Below, in pieces: positions 53,054 to 62,368 of a DNA stretch of 64,000 bases. Source of the stretch: Oxalobacteraceae bacterium OTU3CINTB1. Its GTDB lineage: Bacteria > Pseudomonadota > Gammaproteobacteria > Burkholderiales > Burkholderiaceae_D. The translations under genes and the position numbers were made by a program. How positions within the stretch are numbered: position 1 is the stretch's first letter; the number at the start of each line of letters is the position of its first letter. The stretch is taken from NCBI GenBank assembly GCA_024123955.1, contig CP099652.1:5084001-5148000 (forward strand), read 5' to 3'. A model generated the notes under the pieces. The model made no database searches. It worked only from the letters and a program-made list of their open reading frames with translations, and was not told the origin of the DNA.

Positions 53054-54517
53054 ATGAACGCGATTAAAAGTTCCCTGCTGATGTCGTTCGCGGAGAAGTA
53101 CACCGTACTGGTGATCGGCATGGCCGGCGGCATGGTCATCGCGCGCCTGCTGACACCAGGCCAGATCGGCATCTTTTCGATCGGCGCCGTGGTCGTCGGC
53201 ATCACCCAGCTGGTGCGCGATTTCGGCATCGGCCAATACCTGATCCAGGAAAAAGACCTCAGCACCGAGCACCTGCGCGCCGCCTACACCTTGACGATGC
53301 TGATCTCCTGGAGCATGGCCGCCCTGCTCGCGCTGGCCGGCGCTCCGGCCGCGGCTTTCTACGACGAGCCCGGTGTCGGCGACGTCCTGCGCGTGCTGGC
53401 CCTCAACGTCCTGCTGATCCCGTTCGGCTCCATCACGCTGCCGGTGCTGCGCCGCCAGCTGCGCTTCCGCGCGCTCTACTGCATCAACGCGGCCAACGCG
53501 CTGACGAACCTGCTTGTCTGCCTGATGCTGATCGAACTGGGCTTCGGCTACCTGAGCCTGGCGTGGGCGGCGGTCGCCAGCAGCCTTGCGACGGTGCTGG
53601 TGAGCCTGCCGTTCCGCCCGGCCGACATCCCCTGGCTGCCCGGCCTCACCGGCATGCGCCAGCTGCTGCGCTTCGGCGCTTATGCGACAGGCTCGAACGT
53701 GATCGACGAGTGCGGCGTCGCCGCGCCGGACATGATCATCGGCAAGCTCATCGATGTCGAGGCGGTGGGCCTGTTCGGCAAGGCCCAGGCCACCCTGAAC
53801 ATCTTCAACATGCTCATCACGCGCGCGGTCACGCCGGTGATCCTGCCACTGTTCGCCGCCAATGTCCGTGAGGGCCACGACGTCAAACGGCTGTATCTGC
53901 GCACGGTCGCCTGCATGGCCGGGCTGGCGTGGCCGTTCTTTGCCGTGCTGGCCGTGCTGGCCACGCCGCTGACACGCCTGCTATACGGGCCGCAGTGGGA
54001 TGCCAGCGCGCCCTTGGTGCGCATCATGTGCGTCTCGACCGCCACGTTCTGCCTGTTCAGCATGGCGCGCGACCTGTTCGTGGCCATGGGACAGGTGCGG
54101 CTGCGCGCGCAGCTGGAGGCCATCGGCGTGTCGGCACGCATCGCCGGCATCGTCGTGGCGGCGCCGTTCGGGCTGGAGGCGGTGGCCTGGAGCATCGCGG
54201 CGACGTCGCTGCTGCGTTCCGCGCTACTGTACCGCAGCCTGGCGGCGCTGACCGGCATGCGCATCGCCGAGCTCGCAAGCGGCGTGGCGCGCTCGGCCGC
54301 CCTGACGGCGCTGACGGTGGCCGGTCCGGCGCTGCTGATGCTGTCGGCCGGCCTCGACGGCGCCAACCCGGTGGTGCTGCTCGCGCTTGCAGGTACGGCC
54401 GCGCTGGCCTGCTGGGTGGCGGGAATAATCTTGCTGAACCACGAGATCAAGCCGGACCTGATGGCGACGGTGCGCCCGCTGCTGCGCCGACTGCTGTCGA
54501 AACCGGCGCGGCGCTAG
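53054..54517 (+). CDS. Polysaccharide/lipopolysaccharide flippase (Wzx/RfbX type)
   Basis: The protein has 487 aa with about 12-13 hydrophobic helices. It starts SSLLMSFAEKYTVLVIGMAGG and has the family pattern RLLTPGQIGIFSIGAVVVGITQLVRDFGIGQYLIQE. Such proteins flip lipid-linked sugar repeats across the inner membrane. A GT2 gene follows 7 nt after its stop. Confidence 0.9.
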   Translation: MNAIKSSLLMSFAEKYTVLVIGMAGGMVIARLLTPGQIGIFSIGAVVVGITQLVRDFGIGQYLIQEKDLSTEHLRAAYTLTMLISWSMAALLALAGAPAAAFYDEPGVGDVLRVLALNVLLIPFGSITLPVLRRQLRFRALYCINAANALTNLLVCLMLIELGFGYLSLAWAAVASSLATVLVSLPFRPADIPWLPGLTGMRQLLRFGAYATGSNVIDECGVAAPDMIIGKLIDVEAVGLFGKAQATLNIFNMLITRAVTPVILPLFAANVREGHDVKRLYLRTVACMAGLAWPFFAVLAVLATPLTRLLYGPQWDASAPLVRIMCVSTATFCLFSMARDLFVAMGQVRLRAQLEAIGVSARIAGIVVAAPFGLEAVAWSIAATSLLRSALLYRSLAALTGMRIAELASGVARSAALTALTVAGPALLMLSAGLDGANPVVLLALAGTAALACWVAGIILLNHEIKPDLMATVRPLLRRLLSKPARR

Positions 54518-54524
54518 GAACGAT

Positions 54525-55454
54525 ATGCCACAACACACCGTCATCATGCCCGTCTACAACGGCCAGGCCTATCTGGCCGAGGCGATCGACAGCATCCTCG
54601 GCCAGACCTGCGCGGACCTTGAACTGATCATCGTCAACGATTGCGCCACCGACGCCTCGGCTGAGATCGCGGCCGACTATGCCGCGCGCGACACCCGGAT
54701 GCGCGTCGTCTCCACGGCGGTCAACTCCGGCGCGCCCGCGCTGCCGAAGAACGTCGGGCTGTCGCTGGCGAGGGGGCGCTACATTTCCTTCTGCGACCAG
54801 GACGACGTGATGCTGCCGGACAAACTGGCACACGCCACGCGCGTGTTCGAACAGCATGCCGAGCTCGACATCCTCTTCGCCGACTTCGAACCGTTCGGCG
54901 AGGCGCTGCGCGGGCAGCGCGGCTACCTCGCGCACAAGGAGTTCACCTCGAAGGCGCGCGACTACCTGGAGCCGCTGGGCGGCGAGCTGTACCGCTGCCG
55001 CAACTTCTGGGGCTGCATGGCCGGCCTGCAGACCGGCATGAGCACGCAAACCATCCTGTGCCGGCGCGAAGTCATCGTCGGCCAGCGCTTCGACGTCCGC
55101 TACCGCATCCTGGACGACATCGCGATGTGGTACCGGTTCGGGGAGACAGCGCGGATCGGCTTCCTCGACCGCACCGTGGCCCGCTACCGCCACCATGACC
55201 ACGCGCTCACGACAAACGAAGCCCTGCTCGCGCGCGAAACGCTCGCCTTCCACAAGGAAAATTACTTCCGCCAATCGCATTTGTTCAACGCCGCCGAGAA
55301 CCAGCGCTACCGCCGCATGCTGGCCGGATTCCTGATCCGCGTCGCCTCGTGTCCCAACGTCACAAAGCTGGAGCAGCGCGCCAATCTGGCGCAGGCGCTG
55401 ATTTTCGAGGTCCGCCTGAGCACCTTGCGCTGGCTGCTGCAAACATTCGCGTGA
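54525..55454 (+). CDS. Family 2 glycosyltransferase
   Basis: The protein has 309 aa. GT-A fold: TVIMPVYNGQAYLAEAIDSI, LELIIVNDCATDAS, and the metal-binding CDQDDVMLPDK. The later part has a RREVIVGQRFDVRYRILDD block with a GT2 acceptor-site-like Asp pair. Co-transcribed with the flippase. Sugar unknown. Confidence 0.93.
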   Translation: MPQHTVIMPVYNGQAYLAEAIDSILGQTCADLELIIVNDCATDASAEIAADYAARDTRMRVVSTAVNSGAPALPKNVGLSLARGRYISFCDQDDVMLPDKLAHATRVFEQHAELDILFADFEPFGEALRGQRGYLAHKEFTSKARDYLEPLGGELYRCRNFWGCMAGLQTGMSTQTILCRREVIVGQRFDVRYRILDDIAMWYRFGETARIGFLDRTVARYRHHDHALTTNEALLARETLAFHKENYFRQSHLFNAAENQRYRRMLAGFLIRVASCPNVTKLEQRANLAQALIFEVRLSTLRWLLQTFA

Positions 55455-55460
55455 CAGGCG

Positions 55461-56414
55461 ATGCGCGGTGTTAAACTTTCCCTCATGCATTCATCATTCA
55501 CGTCCCACCTTTCAACCGGCACAGCGCCCAGCACGTCACGCAGAACCGCGCTACTGGCCTTGACCGCGCTGGCCTTGCGTCCACATGACGCGCTGGCGTC
55601 AGCGGAACCGATGGCCTACCGCTACTGGGACTGGGGCAAGACCCCGAAGCGCGATCAATACCAGACCGCCGTGCTCAATCTGGCCCTGCAAAAGACGATA
55701 CCGGCCTACGGCCCCTTCACGGTCGAGCGCGTGACGGACACGATGAGCACCTCGCGCGTCCGGCGCGAAATCCATTCCGGCAAGCGCATGAACGTCCAGG
55801 CCTCGCCGTGGCGCGATCTGGATGCCGACGATCCGCAGGAACGCGCCATCATGATCGGCACGCCCGTCCTGAGCGGCTTGCTGGGCTACCGCCGATTGAT
55901 CGTGCGCCGCGACGACCTGCCGAAATTCAAAGCCATCAACACCGCCGCGCAATTAAAACAACTGGTGGCCGGACAAGGCCGCGGCTGGGTCGACAACGCC
56001 GTGCTGCGCCACAACGGCTACCAGGTCGTCGACAGCGGCAACATCGCCACCTTGCTCGACATGCTGGTCAGCCGCCGCTTCGACTACCTGCCGATCAGCG
56101 TTGTCGAGGCGGATTTCCTGATGAAGGAGCACGCGCAACTGGTCGACACCTTGGCGCTGGCGCCGGGTCTGATGCTGTATTACCCGTTGCCGGTGGTGTA
56201 CTACGTCAGCGCCAGCGCGCCGCGCCTGGCGCAGCGGCTCGAAGCGGGCCTGTCGATGGCCAAACGCGACGGTTCGCTGGAGGCGCTGACCGCGCGCTAC
56301 TTCGCCAAGGAAATCGCGCTGGTGAAAGCCAGCGCCGGCCGCTGCTTCACGCTAGCCCATCCGCTACTGCCGAAAAACTACGCGATGGAGCCGCCGCGAT
56401 TGCCAAGCCACTAG
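55461..56414 (+). CDS. Periplasmic solute-binding-like protein (type 2 PBP)
   Basis: The protein has 317 aa from the ATG at 55461, 6 nt after the GT2 stop; an ATG at 55485 would fit the signal peptide better. Signal region RRTALLALTALALRPHDALAS. The mature part is of the SBP_bac_3/type 2 PBP fold (VDNAVLRHNGYQVVDSGNIATLLDMLVSRRFDYLPISVVEADFL). No transporter permease is beside it. A link to polysaccharide sensing or export is inferred from position. Confidence 0.8.
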   Translation: MRGVKLSLMHSSFTSHLSTGTAPSTSRRTALLALTALALRPHDALASAEPMAYRYWDWGKTPKRDQYQTAVLNLALQKTIPAYGPFTVERVTDTMSTSRVRREIHSGKRMNVQASPWRDLDADDPQERAIMIGTPVLSGLLGYRRLIVRRDDLPKFKAINTAAQLKQLVAGQGRGWVDNAVLRHNGYQVVDSGNIATLLDMLVSRRFDYLPISVVEADFLMKEHAQLVDTLALAPGLMLYYPLPVVYYVSASAPRLAQRLEAGLSMAKRDGSLEALTARYFAKEIALVKASAGRCFTLAHPLLPKNYAMEPPRLPSH

Positions 56415-56429
56415 CGCCGCATCGGCCAT

Positions 56430-56473
56430 GAAAAAACGGCCGGGTCCCGCATGCGATGCGGAACCCGGCCGTT
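56430..56473 (-). terminator. Terminator of TonB-dependent receptor gene
   Basis: Read on the minus strand, ACGGCCGGGTT and its complement flank GC-rich arms, followed by six T (AAAAAA at 56431-56436). It lies just past the receptor stop and converges with the PBP gene. Confidence 0.85.
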
Positions 56474-56489
56474 CTGTTTGGAGCGGACT

Positions 56490-59258
56490 TTAGAAGGCCA
56501 TGCGCACGCCGACGTTCACACGGCGGCCGACATCTTCCAGGGTCAGGAACTGGCTCTCGTTGTTGGCGTACTCGCGCATTCTCGCGTTGTTCAAATTGAT
56601 CGCGTCGAGGTAGAGCGCGATCTTCGGCGTGATGTTGTAGCGCAAGCTGGCATCGGTCTGGCCGTACGCGGCGCGGTTGCGCGGCATGGTGCTGCCGCCG
56701 CCGCAATCGACCGAGAAGTGGTTGCGCCAGTTGTAGCTCACGCGCGCCGAGAACTGGGTGTTCTCGAAAAACAGCGAACCGTTGTACGACTGCGGCGACA
56801 GGCCTGGATAGCCGCACGCCGGCGCGCCGCCCGCGCGCTCGGCGCTGGCGTCCACGTAGGTGTAGTTGGCGGCCACGCCGAAGCCCTGCAGCCAAGGCAT
56901 GATCGAGTCGTCGAAGGCGTACTGGCCGGCGATCTCGATCCCCTTGATCTTGCCTTTCTGGCCGTTGCGCACGCGGGAGTCATGCACCACTTCGTCGAAC
57001 TGCGGTATCCGCATGTCCTGCAAGGTGGTCTCCAGGAAGTCGGACACCTTCTTCATGAACACGGCGGTGCTGACGTAGTTGGTCTTCGACAGATACCATT
57101 CATACGACACGTCGAAGTTCTTCGACTGCATCGGCTTCAGGTAAGGATTGCCGCCGCCGGTCTGCACGTCGCCGAAGCGGCCGCCGTACGAGTTGTCCAC
57201 GCTCATCTGGCTCAACGTCGGCCGGGTCTCGGTCTTGGAGGCGGCAAAGCGCAGCAGCATGTCCTTGGTCAGGTCGAATTTCACATTGGCCGACGGCAGG
57301 TAGCTGTTATAGCTGTTGTCGACCGTGATGATCTGGTACGGTCCCCACTGCGAAATGAAGGTCGTGTCGTTCGGGCTCTTGACCGCCGACAGCAGCACGC
57401 GGCTGGTGCCGGTGGAGCTCGAGTTCACGCGCACCATGCGCATGCCGGCGTTGGCCGACCAGCCGCTGCCCTCCCAGCGCGTGTCGAGGAACAGACTCTT
57501 GACCTTTTCCTCCACGGCCCACGACGACGGCTTGGTGTAGTCGATCGCCATCGGGCCGTTCGGATACTTGGTCTTGTCCGAATACAGCGCCGGATCGTTC
57601 GACTGCGGCAGCAGCGACGGCTGATTCAGGTAATTGATGTAGGCGTGCGGGTCGAAGCGCAGATACGCCGACGGCACCTGGGCGCCGCCGCCGATGAAGT
57701 TTTCCAGCGGCGTCACCGTGAACAGGCTGGCCGGCAGGCCCACGTGGTAGCCGCTGAAGGCGTTCCACGAGTCGCTGCTGTAGGTCAGGCGGCCGACCTC
57801 GCGCTGCGAATACGCGACGCCGGTGTCGGCGCCCTTGAAGAAGCCGATATCGTGGTCCCACGACAGATTCATGCGGCCTTCCTTCAACTTGTCATGCAGG
57901 TTGACCTGGCCGTTGGAGACGGCGTGCGCGCGCACCGCCGTCGGGTCGGCGATGCCGTCGCCGAAGGTGATGCTGGGCGTGCCGTTAAAACTGAGCACGT
58001 CGCCGTTTTTCGGCACCATGCCGGCCACCACCCACATGTCCGGCGTGGCCGACGTCGAGCGCGAGGTCGACACGTCGCCCTCCAGGCGCCATTCGTCGCC
58101 CAGCTTCCATTTCGAATTCAGGCCGAAGGCGCGGGTGATCGACAGGCGGTCGCCGCCCTTGACGATCATGTCGTTGGAGGCCGCTTCGCCGAGCAGCTTG
58201 CCGGGGCCGGCGATGGCCGGGTTGTTGGCGAAGAAGTTGGAACCGGGACGCAGGAAGCTGGTCACCTGGTCGTTGTTGTCGTACTTCACCCCCAGCTGGA
58301 CAGGGTTGTTCCAGTCGCTGACGGCGATCACATCGTTTTTCTGGTCCAGACGCGAGTACAAGGCGTCGGCGCTGAGCTTCCACGTCGGCGACGGATTGTA
58401 TTGCACGGCCAGGTTACCGACCAGGCGCTTGCGGCTTTCCTCCTCCTGCTGGAAGCCGTAGCTCTGCGGCATATACAGCTTGCGGGTGGTAACGTCGGCC
58501 ATCGTCAAGCCGCGCGAGTTGAGGTCGCCGTTGATCATCGACACGTCGCGGTAATTCCAGGCGTCGGTGATGGCCTTGTTCTGCTTGGACGCGCGGTCGG
58601 TGTACGACACCGAGCCGGCCACGCCGAAGGTGCGCGCCTCGTTGGCGAACGAGTACATGCCGCTGGCGTTGGGCGTGTACTTTTTCGAATTGTCGTCGTA
58701 GGAGCTCGATGCGTTGAACACCGTCGAATGCCCCACCTTGCCCGACAGCGGACGCGCGGTCTGGATATCCACGGTCGAGCCGATGCCGCCCTCGGGCAGG
58801 AAGGCCTGCGAGGTCTTGTAGACCAGCACCTTGGAAATGAGGTCGGACGACAGCATGTCGAACGAGAACTCGCGCCCGCCGGTGTCGCTGGTCATCGTGC
58901 GGCCGTTGACCAGCACGTTGTTGAATTCCGGTCCCAGGCCGCGCACCGAGATGTAGCGGCCCTCGCCGCCATTGCGCTGGATTTGCACGCCGGTCACGCG
59001 TTGCAAGGATTCGGCGATATTGGTGTCGGGGAACTTGCCGGCGTCCTCGGCCGACACGGCGTCGACCACGCCGTCCTGCATGCGTTTGGTGTTGAGCGAG
59101 GAACTGAGGGAAGCGCGGATACCGCTGACGACAACTGTCGCCGAGGGATCGATCGCCGGCTGATCGGCCGTTTGCGCCGAGGCGCTGAGGGAAATCACCA
59201 TTTCGGCGATGAGTGCGGCCAATACAGTCTTCCGCATACGGGTCTGAGGCGTTGTCAT
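56490..59258 (-). CDS. TonB-dependent receptor
   Basis: The protein has 922 aa from the ATG at 59258 (GGAGA upstream). Signal peptide about 1-28. The plug domain has VVSGIRASLSSSLNTKR, DAGKFPDTNIAESLQRVTGVQIQR and GGEGRYISVRGLGPEFNNVLVNGR. A long 22-strand-type barrel ends NVGVRMAF with terminal Phe. The KFPDTNIAESLQRVTGVQI-type plug is common in receptors for carbohydrates or xylan-like oligomers in Xanthomonas/Caulobacter and Massilia. The ligand is not known; no outer regulator gene is adjacent. Confidence 0.95.
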   Translation of the reverse strand: MTTPQTRMRKTVLAALIAEMVISLSASAQTADQPAIDPSATVVVSGIRASLSSSLNTKRMQDGVVDAVSAEDAGKFPDTNIAESLQRVTGVQIQRNGGEGRYISVRGLGPEFNNVLVNGRTMTSDTGGREFSFDMLSSDLISKVLVYKTSQAFLPEGGIGSTVDIQTARPLSGKVGHSTVFNASSSYDDNSKKYTPNASGMYSFANEARTFGVAGSVSYTDRASKQNKAITDAWNYRDVSMINGDLNSRGLTMADVTTRKLYMPQSYGFQQEEESRKRLVGNLAVQYNPSPTWKLSADALYSRLDQKNDVIAVSDWNNPVQLGVKYDNNDQVTSFLRPGSNFFANNPAIAGPGKLLGEAASNDMIVKGGDRLSITRAFGLNSKWKLGDEWRLEGDVSTSRSTSATPDMWVVAGMVPKNGDVLSFNGTPSITFGDGIADPTAVRAHAVSNGQVNLHDKLKEGRMNLSWDHDIGFFKGADTGVAYSQREVGRLTYSSDSWNAFSGYHVGLPASLFTVTPLENFIGGGAQVPSAYLRFDPHAYINYLNQPSLLPQSNDPALYSDKTKYPNGPMAIDYTKPSSWAVEEKVKSLFLDTRWEGSGWSANAGMRMVRVNSSSTGTSRVLLSAVKSPNDTTFISQWGPYQIITVDNSYNSYLPSANVKFDLTKDMLLRFAASKTETRPTLSQMSVDNSYGGRFGDVQTGGGNPYLKPMQSKNFDVSYEWYLSKTNYVSTAVFMKKVSDFLETTLQDMRIPQFDEVVHDSRVRNGQKGKIKGIEIAGQYAFDDSIMPWLQGFGVAANYTYVDASAERAGGAPACGYPGLSPQSYNGSLFFENTQFSARVSYNWRNHFSVDCGGGSTMPRNRAAYGQTDASLRYNITPKIALYLDAINLNNARMREYANNESQFLTLEDVGRRVNVGVRMAF

Positions 59259-59423
59259 TGTTGTCTCCAGTGTTGTGGTTGCAGTCCTTTTTTGTATTGC
59301 CATGGCTGCATGACTTTTATATTACGCCCCCCTCAACAATGCCAATCTATCATTTATTTGCAAATTCATATTCCAAAATCATATAACTGGCAACGGTGGA
59401 TTTTTGTCCTGAACAACAAAATG

Positions 59424-59454
59424 AAAAAAGCCAACCGTTGATCGATTGGCTTTT
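59424..59454 (-). terminator. Terminator of acyltransferase gene
   Basis: On the minus strand AAAAGCCAA pairs with TTGGCTTTT around an 11-nt loop, with six T closing the arm. Confidence 0.8.
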
Positions 59455-59480
59455 GTAACTGCGGCGGAAGTTGACGGCGC

Positions 59481-60608
59481 TTAGGCGGACGACGGGCGCG
59501 CGGCGCTCTGGCCCGCCGTGCGTTGCACCAGACGGGCCAGCGGCGCCTCTACGCAGCGGAAGAACACGGCCCCGGCGGCGAGGCTGGCGGCCCACGCCGC
59601 GAGCATGCCGAACGCTTGCAATTCGGGCTCCGGCGGCACGAAACGGGTAAACATCGCGTTCACCAGCAGGCATACCGGAAAATGTATCAGAAACACGGAA
59701 TACGATATCCGCGCCAAGCCATTGACGAGCGACCATCCCTGGCCGGTGGATGTTGTTTTCGCGCGACCAAACAACACCAACACGCAGGCAACCGCCATCG
59801 CCAGCGCGATGCGGCTGCGAAAATCAAGGGCCTGGGCGGCGATTACCGGCAAAAATGCCATTCCCACGAGCAACGCGGCGGCGCCCGGCTTGCGGCGCGG
59901 ATCGCTGGCCCACCAGGCCATCAGCCCCAGGCCGTAGCTGCCGAAGAAATATGGCGCCCAGTTGTCCCAGTCGGCATCGAGGTTGAAGTACACCAGGGAC
60001 AGCGTGACGGCCAGCGCGATCATGCCGGGCATCAACCACGCGGGGCGGCGCTCGGCGGCGAGGCGACCGCCAAACCACAGCATCAAGGCCATCAGCGCGT
60101 ACAGCTGGAAGTCGATGGCGACGTACCAGGCGCCCGCAGACAAGGATGGATAGCCCAGTACGCCGTGCAGCAACAGCGCGTGCGCGGCAAGCTGGCTAAA
60201 GGTGGCAGGCGCGGAGATCGAATCGTGCGCCATCAACTTGCCTGCCAGCATGGACGCCGCGGCGGCCAGCAACGTGGCGACGATGAACGGCGGCGCCAGC
60301 TTGGCGTAGCGGCGCCAGATCGCGCCGATGGGGTCGGCCAGGCCGGCGTGGCCCGTCGGCGCGAGCGATTTGGCGGCCAAAAAGCCACCGATGACGAGGA
60401 AGGCCTGCACCGCGATGCGCGCGCTGTCACCCAGCCAACCGATCAGGGCCGGCAACATCGGTCGCACGTGATCGGCCATCGGACCATAGAAGGCGAGATG
60501 ATGCAGCACGATCAGCTGCGCCGCGCCCGCCTTCAACAGATTGATCAAGCCGAATTGCGACGGCGGACGTTTCTCCGCCCCAATCGCTCCTTTTAACGCT
60601 AACGTCAT
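59481..60608 (-). CDS. Acyltransferase family 3 (OafA/YrhL-like) membrane protein
   Basis: The protein has 375 aa from the ATG at 60608, chosen for AGGA 5 nt upstream; ATGs at 60623 and 60644 and a TTG at 60656 are also in frame. About ten membrane helices. Family features: LIVLHHLAFYG near the start with the key His, GAWYVAIDFQLYALMALML and ISYSVFLIHFPVCLLV. It acylates (often O-acetylates) cell-surface polysaccharide. Acceptor unknown. Confidence 0.9.
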   Translation of the reverse strand: MTLALKGAIGAEKRPPSQFGLINLLKAGAAQLIVLHHLAFYGPMADHVRPMLPALIGWLGDSARIAVQAFLVIGGFLAAKSLAPTGHAGLADPIGAIWRRYAKLAPPFIVATLLAAAASMLAGKLMAHDSISAPATFSQLAAHALLLHGVLGYPSLSAGAWYVAIDFQLYALMALMLWFGGRLAAERRPAWLMPGMIALAVTLSLVYFNLDADWDNWAPYFFGSYGLGLMAWWASDPRRKPGAAALLVGMAFLPVIAAQALDFRSRIALAMAVACVLVLFGRAKTTSTGQGWSLVNGLARISYSVFLIHFPVCLLVNAMFTRFVPPEPELQAFGMLAAWAASLAAGAVFFRCVEAPLARLVQRTAGQSAARPSSA

Positions 60609-60746
60609 GCCATTCCTTGCCATGCTAAAACCATTCAACAACATGTCGAGAAGCAATTAAATTGCTGTCAATGTTGTCAACCGGTCGCTATCATAGCTGA
60701 GGCTAGCATATAGGTGGCGCGCGCATTGCCGAGTTAGGTGAGGAAA

Positions 60747-62306
60747 TTAACGTTTCTTCATGATCGAGCCGAGCACGCCGCGGATGATTTCCCGGCCGAC
60801 CTGGGAGCCGATGCTGCGCACGGCCGACTTGACCATCGCCTGCACCGCCGTGTCGCGCTTGCCGCTTTGGCCGAACAAACCGCCCAGCACGTCGCCGAAC
60901 ATCGAGCCGCCGGCGGTCTCTGCCGGCGGCGGCGGTTGCCCCGGTGACTGTTGAGGTTGCTGCGCCCCCGGCGACGTCCCGCGTCCGGCGGCCGCGTCGG
61001 GAGCGTCCCGCGCCGTGCGGGCGCCGGCCGCCACGCGGCCGTTCAACTTTTCATACGCCGATTCGCGGTCGATCGTCTTTTCATAGACGCCCGCCACGAT
61101 GGAGCCGTCGATGGCGGCCTTGCGCTCGGCCGCGTCGAGCGGACCGAGCTGGCTGGCCGGCGGCAGGATGAAGACACGCTCCACCATGCGCGGCGCGCCC
61201 TTTTCGTCGAGGAAGGACACCAGCGCCTCGCCCACGCCCAGTTCGGTGATCACCTGCGAGACATCCAGCGCCGGATTGGGACGGAACGTCTCGGCGGCCG
61301 CCTTGACCGCCTTCTGGTCGCGCGGCGTGTAGGCGCGCAGCGCGTGCTGGACGCGGTTGCCGAGCTGGCCCAGCACCGTGTCCGGAATGTCGATCGGATT
61401 TTGCGTCACGAAAAACACGCCCACGCCCTTGGAGCGGATCAATCGCACCACCTGTTCTATCTTTTGCAGCAAGGCCTTGGGCGCGTCGGTGAACAGCAGG
61501 TGCGCCTCGTCGAAGAAGAACACCAGCTTAGGCTTGTCGAGATCGCCCACCTCGGGCAGGTTCTCGAACAGCTCGGAAAGCATCCACAACAGAAACACCG
61601 CGTACAGGCGCGGCGCGTTCATCAGCTTGTCCGCGCTGAGGATGTTGATCACGCCCTTGCCGCGCGCATCGGTCTGCAGCAGGTCGTCGATGTTGAGCAT
61701 CGGTTCGCCGAAGAACCGGTCGCCGCCCTGCTCCTCGATGGCGATCAGGCCGCGCTGGATGGCGCCGATGCTGGCCGCGCTGATGTTGCCGTAACTGGTC
61801 TTGAAGTCGGCCGCGTTGTCGCCGACGTGTTGCAGCATGGCGCGCAGGTCCTTGCTATCGAGCAGCAGCAACCCGTTGTCGTCGGCGATGCGGAACACCA
61901 GTTGCAGCACGCCCTCCTGCGTATCGTTCAGGTTGAGCATGCGCGCCAGCAGCAGCGGGCCGAGGTCGGAAACGGTGGCGCGCACCGGGTGGCCCTTTTC
62001 GCCGAACACGTCCCAGAAGGTGACCGGGCAGCCGGCCCACTGCGGCGTCTCCAGCTTGAGCGCGGCCAGGCGCGCGCCCATCTTCTCGCTTGGCGCGCCG
62101 GCCTTGGCGATGCCGGACAGGTCGCCCTTGACGTCGGCCATGAAGACCGGCACGCCGATCTCCGACAGCGACTGCGCGATCTTCTGCAAGGTCACGGTCT
62201 TGCCGGTGCCGGTGGCGCCGGTGATGCAGCCGTGGCGGTTGACCAGGTTGGACAGCATGTCCAGGGAAATGGTGTCGTTCTTCGCGATGGTAATCGGGGT
62301 AGGCAT
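60747..62306 (-). CDS. HerA-like (DUF853/YjgR) ATPase
   Basis: The protein has 519 aa. Walker [14 protein letters not shown] (about 30-42), [17 protein letters not shown], then Walker [14 protein letters not shown] and a sensor [30 protein letters not shown]. The C-terminus has a flexible Ala/Pro/Gln linker before a conserved tail ([20 protein letters not shown]). It is a putative DNA-pumping or helicase ATPase of unknown role. Confidence 0.92.
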   Translation of the reverse strand: MPTPITIAKNDTISLDMLSNLVNRHGCITGATGTGKTVTLQKIAQSLSEIGVPVFMADVKGDLSGIAKAGAPSEKMGARLAALKLETPQWAGCPVTFWDVFGEKGHPVRATVSDLGPLLLARMLNLNDTQEGVLQLVFRIADDNGLLLLDSKDLRAMLQHVGDNAADFKTSYGNISAASIGAIQRGLIAIEEQGGDRFFGEPMLNIDDLLQTDARGKGVINILSADKLMNAPRLYAVFLLWMLSELFENLPEVGDLDKPKLVFFFDEAHLLFTDAPKALLQKIEQVVRLIRSKGVGVFFVTQNPIDIPDTVLGQLGNRVQHALRAYTPRDQKAVKAAAETFRPNPALDVSQVITELGVGEALVSFLDEKGAPRMVERVFILPPASQLGPLDAAERKAAIDGSIVAGVYEKTIDRESAYEKLNGRVAAGARTARDAPDAAAGRGTSPGAQQPQQSPGQPPPPAETAGGSMFGDVLGGLFGQSGKRDTAVQAMVKSAVRSIGSQVGREIIRGVLGSIMKKR

Positions 62307-62368
62307 GGTCGTCCTGCTGCGGGATGATAGGAAAAACCATCATACCTCAACCGTTCCCGCTGGTGGCC

